This document shows, piece by piece, positions 1 to 6,185 of a DNA stretch of 6,817 bases (positions are counted from its first letter, which is position 1; each line of letters begins with the position of its first letter). Made by a program: the position numbers and the translations under genes. Source of the stretch: an uncultured Collinsella sp. (lineage in GTDB: Bacteria > Actinomycetota > Coriobacteriia > Coriobacteriales > Coriobacteriaceae). Location: assembly GCA_900549215.1 (NCBI GenBank), contig URNJ01000097.1, positions 1-6,817 on the forward strand, read 5' to 3'. A model generated the notes under the pieces. The model saw nothing but the letters and a program-made list of their open reading frames with translations, was not told the origin of the DNA and searched no databases.

Positions 1-1197
1 GCCGGGAAGCCCGCCTGCATCGCCACGGTGTTGCGCAACAACCTACGCTACGACAACTACGAGATCCTGGAGAACGACTACGGCATCTCGCTGCGTGAGC
101 TTGTCGCCTTTGCCGATGCCACCTACACCGCCGGTGAGTCCATCACCCCGCTGATCAAGGCCATCAACGTGCTGCTCTTTAAGCTCGAGGGCCAGATTAT
201 CCAGCGCCACCCCGAGTTCGATATGACCGACCGCCTGTTACTCGACAAGATCGACCACGACACCGGCACGGTCACGCTCGCCGACGGCAGCGTGTGGCCG
301 CTCACGACCAACGACTTCCCCACCGTCGACCCGGCGGACCCCTACACGCTCACGTCTCAGGAGCAGCACATCATCGACAAGCTCGTGTCCGAGTTTGTAA
401 CCGCCGATCACCTGCATCGCCATATCGATTTCCTCTACACCCACGGCTCGATGTACAAGGTCGCCAACGGCAACCTGCTCTTCCACGGCTGCGTTCCGCT
501 CAACGAAGACGGCACCTTTAGCAGCATGAACTGCCTGGGCACCTGGCACGCTGGCCGCGATTATCTCGATTTTTGCGACCACATCGCCCGCCGCGCGTGG
601 CGCGTGGGCGACCGCGATGCCCTCGACTGGATGTGGTACCTGTGGATTGGCTTCAATTCACCCGCCAGCGGACGCCTGGTGCGTACCTTTGAGCGCGCCT
701 ATATCGCCGATAAGAGCACCTGGGTCGAGCCGATGGACCCGTACTTTACGCTTACCAAGTCGCCCTCGGTCTGCGATGATATCATGCGCGAGTTTGGCGT
801 CGCGCCCATGGCATGCTCGCCGACCGGCCACATCATCAACGGCCACACGCCCGTTAAAACCACCAAGGGCGAGCAGCCCATCCGCGCCGAGGGCAAGCTG
901 CTGGTCATCGATGGCGGCTTCTGCCGCGCTTACCATCCCAAGACGGGCATCGCCGGCTATACGCTCATCTCGAGCTCGCGCGGCTGCCGCCTCAAGTCGC
1001 ACCGGGCCTTTACGACGGTTGCCGAGGCACTCACGCGCAACGTGGACATCGAAAGCGAGACCAACCGTTTTGACCAAGCAGACCGTCGCCGCATGGTGAG
1101 CGACACCGATACTGGCGCCAAGATTCGCAGCCAGATCCAGGATCTGCGCCAGCTGCTCGATGCATATAGAAACGGTGCTATCGAAGAGCGCGTCTAG
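1..1197 (+). CDS. fbp: Fructose-1,6-bisphosphatase class III, 3' part (5' end outside window)
   Basis: This enzyme hydrolyses fructose 1,6-bisphosphate to fructose 6-phosphate and phosphate, the committed cytoplasmic step of gluconeogenesis. The frame is open from base 1 to the TAG at 1195-1197, giving 398 residues. Family members such as B. subtilis Fbp have about 670, so roughly the first 270 are missing. The GTG at 28 is not the true start, because family-like coding sequence runs through it. Class III enzymes have a calcineurin-like metallophosphoesterase fold. The N-terminal metal motifs lie off the window, but two later ones are visible: the His in LLFHGCVPLNEDG (window codon 162) and the His in NGHTP (codons 280-284). 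Other family-typical stretches are HGSMYKVANGNLL, ACSPTGHIING, LLVIDGGFCRAY and KTGIAGYTL. The C-terminus is a polar helical tail. No internal frame damage is seen in the visible part. Confidence 0.95.
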   Translation, partial: AGKPACIATVLRNNLRYDNYEILENDYGISLRELVAFADATYTAGESITPLIKAINVLLFKLEGQIIQRHPEFDMTDRLLLDKIDHDTGTVTLADGSVWPLTTNDFPTVDPADPYTLTSQEQHIIDKLVSEFVTADHLHRHIDFLYTHGSMYKVANGNLLFHGCVPLNEDGTFSSMNCLGTWHAGRDYLDFCDHIARRAWRVGDRDALDWMWYLWIGFNSPASGRLVRTFERAYIADKSTWVEPMDPYFTLTKSPSVCDDIMREFGVAPMACSPTGHIINGHTPVKTTKGEQPIRAEGKLLVIDGGFCRAYHPKTGIAGYTLISSSRGCRLKSHRAFTTVAEALTRNVDIESETNRFDQADRRRMVSDTDTGAKIRSQIQDLRQLLDAYRNGAIEERV

Positions 1198-1207
1198 CCC
1201 CACCCGC

Positions 1208-1242
1208 GGGGATTGGCTAAACTTGCTGAGTTTGTCATCCCC
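1208..1242 (+). other. Intercistronic hairpin between fbp and the first GtrA gene
   Basis: GGGGAT (1208-1213) is the reverse complement of ATCCCC (1237-1242). Inside it, AAACT (1219-1223) pairs with AGTTT (1229-1233) around a 5-base loop. The result is an imperfect hairpin of 35 nt starting 11 bases after the fbp stop codon. No T-run follows, so a classical intrinsic terminator is unlikely. It could be a weak or factor-assisted terminator, an mRNA-stabilising end, or a chance structure. Confidence 0.4.
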
Positions 1243-1263
1243 ACGGCGTCCCCGCGCCACCCT

Positions 1264-1267
1264 AAGG
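1264..1267 (+). promoter_or_regulatory. Shine-Dalgarno for first GtrA gene
   Basis: AAGG is located 8 bases before the ATG at 1276. It supports this start over the upstream in-frame TTG at 1213. Confidence 0.6.
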
Positions 1268-1275
1268 CAGGTACC

Positions 1276-1671
1276 ATGCAAAAGCTCCTTGCGCAGATCA
1301 TGAAATTTGGCGTCGTCGGTGTCATTGCCACGGTTATCGACTTTGGCATTATGAATCTGCTCCACTACGGTCTGGGCCTCAACATCCTAATCGCCAACAC
1401 CAGCGGCTTTATCATCTCACTCATCTTTAACTACCTCGCAAGCATGAAGTACGTGTTTGCGCACAAGGAAGGCATGAGCCGCCGCCGCGAGTTCATCATC
1501 TTTGTCGTGCTGTCCGTGATCGGTTTGGTGCTCAACGACGGCATCGTGCTGGCGCTCAACGCCGGCCTGGGACTCGAGGCCAATATCGCCAAGATCTGCG
1601 CCACCGCGCTTGTCATGGTCTACAACTTTGTGACCCGAAAAATCTTCCTGGAGGGCGACGAGACCAAGTAG
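1276..1671 (+). CDS. GtrA family four-helix membrane protein (first of tandem pair)
   Basis: The product is a 131-residue integral membrane protein of the GtrA-like family (PF04138). Known members take part in moving or supplying polyprenyl-phosphate-linked sugars across the membrane for glycosylation of surface polysaccharides. Four hydrophobic helices are visible at about residues 9-30, 36-56, 73-95 and 101-119. Between helices 2 and 3 is the basic loop SMKYVFAHKEGMSRRREF, typical of the family, and the protein ends in a short charged tail (RKIFLEGDETK). The ATG at 1276 is chosen because AAGG (1264-1267) sits 8 bases upstream and the product begins just before helix 1. An in-frame TTG at 1213 would add 21 non-hydrophobic residues and lies inside a hairpin. 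The gap to fbp is 78 bases, so read-through from fbp is possible. No glycosyltransferase lies next to it in this window, so the sugar cannot be named. Confidence 0.88.
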   Translation: MQKLLAQIMKFGVVGVIATVIDFGIMNLLHYGLGLNILIANTSGFIISLIFNYLASMKYVFAHKEGMSRRREFIIFVVLSVIGLVLNDGIVLALNAGLGLEANIAKICATALVMVYNFVTRKIFLEGDETK

Positions 1672-1692
1672 CTCGAAACCCCTGCAGCATTA

Positions 1693-1742
1693 CGGCGCCC
1701 ACGGACGACGTGCACTCAGCGCAGTATCGTCCGTGGGTGCCG
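1693..1742 (+). terminator. Strong hairpin after first GtrA gene, possible terminator
   Basis: The arm at 1693-1708 pairs with 1727-1742 over 16 positions, all Watson-Crick except one G-T pair (1697/1738). The core is CCCACGGACGA against TCGTCCGTGGG. The 18-base loop has a further short pairing (TGC 1711-1713 with GCA 1721-1723). It starts 22 bases after the stop codon. The sequence that follows (CTCGTTTACGGG) has only three consecutive Ts, so it is a very stable stem but a poor intrinsic terminator by T-run. It may act with Rho or as an mRNA 3' end. It may also mark separate transcription of the second GtrA gene. Confidence 0.5.
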
Positions 1743-1754
1743 CTCGTTTACGGG

Positions 1755-1793
1755 CAAATTTTCAACGTTTGCGGATTAGCTCTTGAAAATTTG
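1755..1793. repeat. Perfect 11-bp inverted repeat upstream of second GtrA gene
   Basis: CAAATTTTCAA (1755-1765) and TTGAAAATTTG (1783-1793) are exact reverse complements separated by 17 bases. The arms are AT-rich in a GC-rich neighbourhood. The repeat lies about 100 bases before the second GtrA start and just upstream of a possible promoter. It could be a dimeric regulator site or a transcript hairpin; the sequence alone does not decide. Confidence 0.55.
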
Positions 1794-1810
1794 GCGAGTT
1801 CATATAGTTC

Positions 1811-1840
1811 TTGGCAAAGACCTTACGTTTCCCTTGTAAA
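1811..1840 (+). promoter_or_regulatory. Possible sigma70-type promoter for second GtrA gene
   Basis: TTGGCA (1811-1816) resembles a -35 box and TGTAAA (1835-1840) matches TATAAT at four of six positions, with 18 bases between them. The segment 1745-1885 is markedly richer in A and T than the surrounding genes, as expected for a promoter region, and follows a stable hairpin. The boxes are degenerate, so this is a weak call. Confidence 0.3.
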
Positions 1841-1890
1841 AGCTCTAAAGTATCCTCTGCTCGATTCATCAACGCATTGGATGTGATTAC

Positions 1891-2298
1891 GTGCGCAAGG
1901 CGCTGGCACAACCTCATACCAAGCAGTTCCTCAAGTTTGCTGTCGTGGGTCTTATCTCCTTTGGCATCGACTGGGGCATGCTCATTGCGCTCGTCGAGCT
2001 GTTCCACCTCGACTTTTTGATGAGCACCACGGTTTCGTTTATCACGTCCGTCGTGGTCAACTACTGGCTCAGCATGAAGTACGTGTTCGACCACCGCGAA
2101 GGCATGAGCCGCAAGCGCGAGTTCACGATCTTCACCATCCTGTCGGTGATCGGCCTGGGCCTCAACGACCTGTATATGTTTGTGGGCGTCACGTTTTTGA
2201 GCATCGGCTACCAAGCCATGAAGGCCATCGCCACGTTCCTTGTCACCTGGTACAACTACTTCAGCCGTCGCTTCTTCCTCGAGGGCGCACGGTCGTAG
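1891..2298 (+). CDS. GtrA family four-helix membrane protein (second of tandem pair)
   Basis: The product is a 135-residue integral membrane protein of the GtrA-like family (PF04138) and a paralogue of the product of 1276-1671. Helices are at about residues 14-36, 42-62, 78-100 and 104-124. The loop and third-helix region (SMKYVFDHREGMSRKREF onward) matches the first protein at 26 of 33 positions by eye. The C-terminal signature (YNYFSRRFFLEG) parallels YNFVTRKIFLEG in the first. The start is GTG at 1891. The frame is closed by TAA at 1846-1848, and no ATG, GTG or TTG lies between that stop and 1891. The ribosome-binding site is poor (only GGA at 1879-1881). The likely role is in the membrane step of polyprenyl-linked sugar transfer to cell-envelope glycans, alone or as a hetero-oligomer with its neighbour; this is inferred from the family. 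A strong terminator follows at once. Confidence 0.88.
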   Translation: MRKALAQPHTKQFLKFAVVGLISFGIDWGMLIALVELFHLDFLMSTTVSFITSVVVNYWLSMKYVFDHREGMSRKREFTIFTILSVIGLGLNDLYMFVGVTFLSIGYQAMKAIATFLVTWYNYFSRRFFLEGARS

Positions 2299-2324
2299 TC
2301 GATTCACTATTTGCTTGAATGTAT

Positions 2325-2363
2325 AACCGGTTGGAATTCCCGTTCCAACCGGTTTTTTGTTTG
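2325..2363 (+). terminator. Intrinsic terminator of the second GtrA gene
   Basis: AACCGGTTGGAA (2325-2336) pairs perfectly with TTCCAACCGGTT (2343-2354) around a 6-base loop. The stem is followed by a run of Ts (2353-2358) and then GTTT. It begins 26 bases after the TAG stop. This is a textbook Rho-independent terminator. Confidence 0.93.
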
Positions 2364-2397
2364 CAGAGAGACCCGGCGACCCAGTCCCATTCGCATG

Positions 2398-2435
2398 AAA
2401 AACGGGCGGTCCGGATGTTGGCCCGAACCGCCCGT
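2398..2435 (-). terminator. Intrinsic terminator of the minus-strand surface-protein operon
   Basis: On the plus strand, ACGGGCGGT (2402-2410) pairs with ACCGCCCGT (2427-2435), with extra inner pairing CGG/CCG. It is preceded by five As (2398-2402), which read as a T-run on the minus strand. It lies 22 bases beyond the stop of the 2458-3360 gene and faces the plus-strand terminator, so the two transcription units converge here. Confidence 0.88.
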
Positions 2436-2457
2436 CTGGCGCGCTATGTCGAGGCCT

Positions 2458-3360
2458 CTAGCCCGTTACGTAATACCAAACGACGTTGTCGTCATTGGAG
2501 AGAACGTAGTTACTGCAGGCCGTCATGGGCGTTGTGCCGTTGACGGAGTACATCCAGCCGCTCGTGCCGCCGTACTGTTTCTCGGCCAAACCACCAATCG
2601 CGGAAACATACGTGCCGTACGACGAGCCGTGTGCGTTGACAGAAAGGCCTAGCGCGCACAGGGCATCGTAAACGGTGGCGCCTTCGTTAAAGGTAAAGGT
2701 GCCGCCAGAGGACACAGGATTGCCCACAGCGCTCGATGTGACCGAAACCGTCACCGTAACGTAGCTGGACTCCTGTGAGCCGCTTTGGCTGCCCGAGGAG
2801 GCGTTTCCACCATTAGAGGACGAGGCTCCATCAGACGACTGGCCACCGCCCGAAGAAGCACCGCCAGACGCATTGGAAGTATCACCGGCTCCCGTATTTT
2901 GGGCAGCGGATTTATCGCCAGACTTCTTGCCGCCCCGGTCCTCGGACTTCTTGCTATCCGAGTTTTTGTCCGATTCCTTGTTTGAAGACTCGGAATCGTC
3001 CTTGGCGTCGTTCGAACCCTTGGGCTCGTCTTTTGCATCATTCGAAGATTTGGAATCCTTGGAACTGGCCTCGCCCGAAGCGGCAGACGAGCCAGACCCC
3101 TTGGTGTCCTTGGCGACGACGCTCTCCCCCGTCACGGTCTGAACGATCCAGTCAATGGACCAGGCGCCGCTCTCGGAAGGATGGACGAAGCCCAGCGAGA
3201 CGACGATCAGAATGGTGTACGCGGCAGCAAGAACGCCAAGGAGCGCCTTGCGACGAGAGGCGGACGCCGCCGAAGCGGCGCCCTTTTGCTTTGGATCATC
3301 GAGCTGGATAAACGAGGAGTCGGGCTGTTGCCCGCTGGTCTCCTTGGGCTTATCGGGCAT
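2458..3360 (-). CDS. Membrane-anchored single DUF4430-domain protein
   Basis: Numbered from the ATG at 3360, the product has 300 residues. A short cytoplasmic N-terminus is followed by a basic pair and one membrane helix at about 38-58 (LLGVLAAAYTILIVVSLGF). An extracellular linker rich in Ser, Lys, Asp, Asn and Gly (about 82-198) leads to a C-terminal DUF4430 domain (about 200-300). DUF4430 (PF14478) is related to the beta-grasp C-terminal domain of transcobalamin and intrinsic factor. Its hallmarks here are FNEGATVYDAL, SGWMYSVNG and CSNYVLSNDDNVVWYYV. Two cysteines (about 235 and 282) could form a disulfide. The orientation is N-in, C-out with no cleavage site, so the domain is probably held at the outer face of the membrane. 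ATG 3360 is preferred to the in-frame GTG at 3369 because AAGGG lies 8 bases before it. The start overlaps the preceding gene by 11 bases, which suggests coupled translation. The ligand is unknown; a corrinoid is an inference from fold similarity. Confidence 0.87.
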   Translation of the reverse strand: MPDKPKETSGQQPDSSFIQLDDPKQKGAASAASASRRKALLGVLAAAYTILIVVSLGFVHPSESGAWSIDWIVQTVTGESVVAKDTKGSGSSAASGEASSKDSKSSNDAKDEPKGSNDAKDDSESSNKESDKNSDSKKSEDRGGKKSGDKSAAQNTGAGDTSNASGGASSGGGQSSDGASSSNGGNASSGSQSGSQESSYVTVTVSVTSSAVGNPVSSGGTFTFNEGATVYDALCALGLSVNAHGSSYGTYVSAIGGLAEKQYGGTSGWMYSVNGTTPMTACSNYVLSNDDNVVWYYVTG

Positions 3361-3772
3361 TACCGTCACCCTTGCCGCGCTTGGTCAGCACGAAGACGGC
3401 GATGAGCGCGAGGCCAATCACGCCGGCGGCGATGCCAACGATGGCGAGCGGATTGGTGCCAGTCTCCTGCTCGGAAGCACTAGAGGACTTCTTAGCAGTG
3501 GTCGTGGAAACAGCACCCGTATCGGACTTGGAATCGGACTTCTTGTCGGACTTCTTGTCGGACTTGCCGTCCTTCCTGTCAGACTTCCTGTCAGACTTCT
3601 TGTCAGACTTCTTCTCGTCCTTCTTATCGGACTTATCGGAGTCCTTCTTGTCGGACTTGTTGTCCCTGGTCTCGGTCTTGGTCGACACCGTCGTCTTGGT
3701 CACCGGCTTCTGGCCCGGGGCAATAGCGCCGCCCTTCGAGCCGGAGCCAGAACCGGGGGAGATCTGCGCCAA
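3350..3772 (-). CDS. Surface scaffold, C-terminal piece: SDK-repeat linker and membrane anchor
   Basis: The open frame from TTG 3772 to TAA 3352-3350 gives 140 residues, but an in-frame TGA at 3781-3779 cuts it off from the propeller piece. There is no signal peptide and no convincing ribosome-binding site before 3772, so it is best read as the severed end of the large protein. It begins with a Ser/Gly/Pro segment like the preceding linker. A highly charged SDKK-type repeat (about residues 39-84) and a Ser/Thr patch follow. One membrane helix (about 108-129) and a basic tail (KRGKGDGNAR) complete it. This order resembles a cell-wall sorting signal, but the place where LPxTG is expected reads EQETG, lacking the Leu and Pro, so anchoring is probably by the helix. 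The last codons overlap the start of the next gene by 11 bases. Confidence 0.7.
   Translation of the reverse strand: MAQISPGSGSGSKGGAIAPGQKPVTKTTVSTKTETRDNKSDKKDSDKSDKKDEKKSDKKSDRKSDRKDGKSDKKSDKKSDSKSDTGAVSTTTAKKSSSASEQETGTNPLAIVGIAAGVIGLALIAVFVLTKRGKGDGNAR
3369..3373 (-). promoter_or_regulatory. Shine-Dalgarno that fixes the start of the DUF4430 gene
   Basis: AAGGG on the minus strand lies 8 bases before ATG 3360 and inside the end of the upstream coding sequence. It overlaps the alternative GTG start at 3369, which argues against that start and fits coupled translation. Confidence 0.65.
3521..3658 (-). repeat. Ser-Asp-Lys tandem repeat (12-base units)
   Basis: The region encodes repeated SDKK/SDRK tetrapeptides. 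Its DNA is built from imperfect 12-base units of the type TCGGACTTCTTG on the plus strand, with TCAGACTTCCTG variants. It forms the wall-spanning stalk before the membrane helix. Such units can change number by replication slippage, giving variable stalk length, and they are also prone to assembly error. Confidence 0.75.
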
Positions 3773-3839
3773 TATGGATCACAGCTTCTATGGAAAGGTC
3801 GTTTCATGCTTGAAGATCAATGGAGCCTATATGAACGAG
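3764..3839. other. Short non-linker stretch interrupting the scaffold gene
   Basis: Between the Gly/Asn linker (ending about 3840) and the Ser/Gly/Pro linker (starting about 3763), up to 76 bases read as neither linker. They carry stops in both flanking frames (TGA 3806-3804 and TGA 3781-3779). By hand count 34 of 76 bases are G or C, lower than the coding DNA around it. I see no terminal inverted repeats or target duplication that would identify an insertion sequence. The boundaries are approximate. Confidence 0.5.
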
Positions 3840-6185
3840 ACCGTTACCAACGCCGCCATTGCCGCCATTGGAGCCTGAACCGCCATTACCGCCAGGGTTA
3901 ACGGCATTCTTGGTCCACTTGGCATACAACGTCAGGTCGGCCGTCACCGGCGTACTGAAGTCATACGCCTGCGTGCAAGCCTCATCGGTATACCAACCGC
4001 CGAAAGTGTAGCCATCGCGCGTCGGATCGACCGGCTTGACCAGCTTGCCATCGGCCGTAGCAACAAACTTAGTGTCGCAAGCAGACCCGCCGTTGGAGTT
4101 AAAGGCAACCGTCCAAGACTCGACAGCTCCAAGTTTAAACAGCGTGCCCGAATCATTAATGTAGTAGAGATTGCCAGAAGCATCGGCAATGACCGGAGAG
4201 TCACAGTACTGGTAATGGCCAGCCGCATCATAAATCTGCGTCGCCTCTGCATCGCCGAGCGTATAGCGATACACGCCACCACCAGCAGAGTAGTTGACGT
4301 AATCCTTGCTATCCGCGCTGTTAACGGTGAAGTACACATAGGTCTTGCCGCCCTGAACACTCACCAGCGGAGTAGCAGCAATACCGTTGAGGCCAGCCGG
4401 CAGCGCCTTGCCGTCGGCAGCAGCGACCATCGTGGTCTTACCCGTCTTCAGGTTATAGAGAACCAGAGCAGAGCCAGTAGCCGTCTGTCCGCCGACAATC
4501 AGATTGTCACCAGACACCGCAGGGGCGCTCAGATTATTCGTAAGGCCCAGATCAACCGTCTTCTGTTCACTCAGCACGCCCTTCGCCGAAAGCGAAATCA
4601 CATGGAGCTTTCCGTCGTGCGTCATCTGATAGAAGGTCGAACCATTGGACGGATCGGCAATGCAATCGGCATTTGCGACAGCGCCGAGCTTCATGGTCGA
4701 AACGACATCGCCCGTCGTCTTATCAATGCACTTAAGCGTACCCGCGCTCGTAGGAACGATGGCATACTTATCCGTCAAAGCCGCACCAGTCCAGTAATAG
4801 CCCTCGGCAGGGTCGATGTTCTGCCAAGAAACTTCGCCCGTGGCAATCTTAATGCGCGCAAAGGAGCCGTTGCCGTAGGTCGCGTTGTAATTCTCGTCAT
4901 ACGAAATATCGACCGAGCCTACATAGACGTACTCGCCGTCCGAAACGACGGTGCAGGAGCTCTGCGTCAAGTCCGTCAAACCAGGCGTCAGCCACTTGCA
5001 GATCAGCTTGTCTGCAGTAATCGCCTGGACCGCACCGCCGTTGAGCGGAACGATGATAAGGCCATTGGTATAGATCGGACGAGAGGTATAGCTCACCTTG
5101 GAGGCAAGCGGCGCAGAGGCAACCTTTTTGCCCGTGGACGAATCGATCTTGATGAGCTCGTTCTCGGTCGCGATGTACACAAAGCCGTTGGCGATGACAG
5201 GTTCGCTGCAGTTGGCATACTGCTGACCAGACTCGGCCTTCCAATCGAAGGCCCACTTAAGACCGGCGGCCTGCGCAGGCGTCTTGGCATCCGTTACGGT
5301 CGAACCGTTGCCACTGTTGCCGTAGCCGGCCCACTCGGCATCCCAATCAGGAGTCGTCGCACTCGGGTCCACGACAACCTTGTCGGGATCGGGCATGGGC
5401 GAATCGTCGGTGGTATAGGCAAGCGTGACCTTATCGCCGCTCTTGAGCGTAATCTGATTGGCGCAGAGTAAGGAGGGCTCTCCATTGATATACAGGTGCC
5501 AATATTTATTGGTCGCAGCATCATAACCGTACGACTTGTCTTCGAACGGCGATTTGATGGAATTGAGGAACCAGTACTCGCCACTCTGGGAGCCGTTGTA
5601 CGTAACGCCCTTGGCCTTCAGAACCGTCTCAATAAGGTTCTGGGCAGTAGAGCCTTCAGGCAAAGAAACACTGCTTGCCGAGCCCCAGCGAGTATTGTTG
5701 CCGTTGACATCGGGACCGATAACATCGGCGGATCCAAGCACCTGACCGGGGAGGGCATCGGCGTCAGCACCATACATAAAGGTGACGGCGTCACCCTCCT
5801 GGAGCTTGTAGGCACCGGCGCCAACGTCGGCGAACTTGCCATTTACGTAGAAGCGCCAATAGCTCTTGGTCGCAGCATCCCAGCCATAGGACTTACTGTC
5901 GAACGGCGAAGTAATACCGTTGAGGAACCAGCCCCAAGACGATTCGCTAGCATCGAGCTTAAGGCCGGTCTGCTCAAGGAGATCCTTGGCAGTAGAGCCC
6001 GCCTTGAGACTCGTCTGACCCGTCGAAGCCCAAACCTGCTGCTTGCCGTCCTTGTCCTTACCGAGAACCTGAACAGAAGCATGGACAGAATCGGACGGCA
6101 ACTGGTCGCCCCAGCCACCGTAGAACCACGTGACGGTATCGCCGGCATGGATGGTGACATTGTCCGCCGTATAGGCACTAGACTC
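3804..6185 (-). CDS. Surface scaffold, central piece: DUF4430 modules 2(end)-4, PQQ-like propeller, InlB-type repeat
   Basis: The open frame extends from 6212 to a TGA at 3806-3804 (802 residues counted from ATG 6212). Its first nine residues are out-of-frame reading of module 2, so the authentic part starts at about residue 10 (ESSAYTADN). Module 3 is at about 42-150 (YWRFYVNGK, EGDAVTFMYG) and module 4 at about 158-270 (YWHLYINGE, SGDKVTLAYT). A Pro/Asp linker leads to the PQQ-like beta-propeller at about 293-695, seen as repeated blades with ELIKIDSSTGK, GTLKCIDKTTGD and LYYINDSGTLFKL. Such propellers usually act as binding or scaffold units without bound PQQ. An InlB/Flg_new-type repeat follows at about 698-767 (FNSNGG, PTRDGYTFGGWYTD, LTLYAKW). 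The Gly/Asn linker from about 771 then runs into an unrelated tail (LVHIGSIDLQA). That tail lies in the stretch I regard as foreign, so the stop at 3804 is probably not the original end. Confidence 0.8.
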   Translation of the reverse strand, partial: ESSAYTADNVTIHAGDTVTWFYGGWGDQLPSDSVHASVQVLGKDKDGKQQVWASTGQTSLKAGSTAKDLLEQTGLKLDASESSWGWFLNGITSPFDSKSYGWDAATKSYWRFYVNGKFADVGAGAYKLQEGDAVTFMYGADADALPGQVLGSADVIGPDVNGNNTRWGSASSVSLPEGSTAQNLIETVLKAKGVTYNGSQSGEYWFLNSIKSPFEDKSYGYDAATNKYWHLYINGEPSLLCANQITLKSGDKVTLAYTTDDSPMPDPDKVVVDPSATTPDWDAEWAGYGNSGNGSTVTDAKTPAQAAGLKWAFDWKAESGQQYANCSEPVIANGFVYIATENELIKIDSSTGKKVASAPLASKVSYTSRPIYTNGLIIVPLNGGAVQAITADKLICKWLTPGLTDLTQSSCTVVSDGEYVYVGSVDISYDENYNATYGNGSFARIKIATGEVSWQNIDPAEGYYWTGAALTDKYAIVPTSAGTLKCIDKTTGDVVSTMKLGAVANADCIADPSNGSTFYQMTHDGKLHVISLSAKGVLSEQKTVDLGLTNNLSAPAVSGDNLIVGGQTATGSALVLYNLKTGKTTMVAAADGKALPAGLNGIAATPLVSVQGGKTYVYFTVNSADSKDYVNYSAGGGVYRYTLGDAEATQIYDAAGHYQYCDSPVIADASGNLYYINDSGTLFKLGAVESWTVAFNSNGGSACDTKFVATADGKLVKPVDPTRDGYTFGGWYTDEACTQAYDFSTPVTADLTLYAKWTKNAVNPGGNGGSGSNGGNGGVGNGLVHIGSIDLQA

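Noticed and set aside
658..1365. Minus-strand ORF of 235 codons opposite fbp and the first GtrA gene
   Set aside because: It is antisense across two well-supported genes and their spacer; its composition is that of a GC-rich shadow frame.
1762..2307. Minus-strand ORF of 181 codons opposite the second GtrA gene
   Set aside because: It is a His/Glu/Asp-rich shadow of a conserved membrane protein and runs through the promoter region and inverted repeat.
3521..3658. Possible CRISPR-like or satellite array
   Set aside because: Units are 12 bases, contiguous with no unique spacers, and stay in frame as SDKK codons, so this is a coding low-complexity repeat.
3774..3878. A 34-codon plus-strand ORF (MDHSFYGKVV...) with a GGGGGAG stretch upstream at 3755-3761, inside the segment that breaks the scaffold gene
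   Set aside because: Its second half is only the reverse of the Gly/Asn linker, the purine stretch encodes the Ser-Pro-Gly linker on the other strand, and the spacing of 12 bases is long. The first half reads like plausible protein, so it may be a fragment of something, but I cannot support a gene.
3155..3901. Plus-strand ORF with Leu/Val-Gly-rich repeats resembling membrane helices
   Set aside because: The pattern is the reverse reading of the Ser-Asp-Lys repeat linker on the minus strand, which explains the periodic hydrophobic residues.
4215..5471. Long plus-strand ORF (418 codons) opposite the propeller and module 4
   Set aside because: It is antisense to clearly recognisable propeller and DUF4430 coding sequence, shows an Arg/Ala/Ile-rich shadow composition, and has no domain I recognise.
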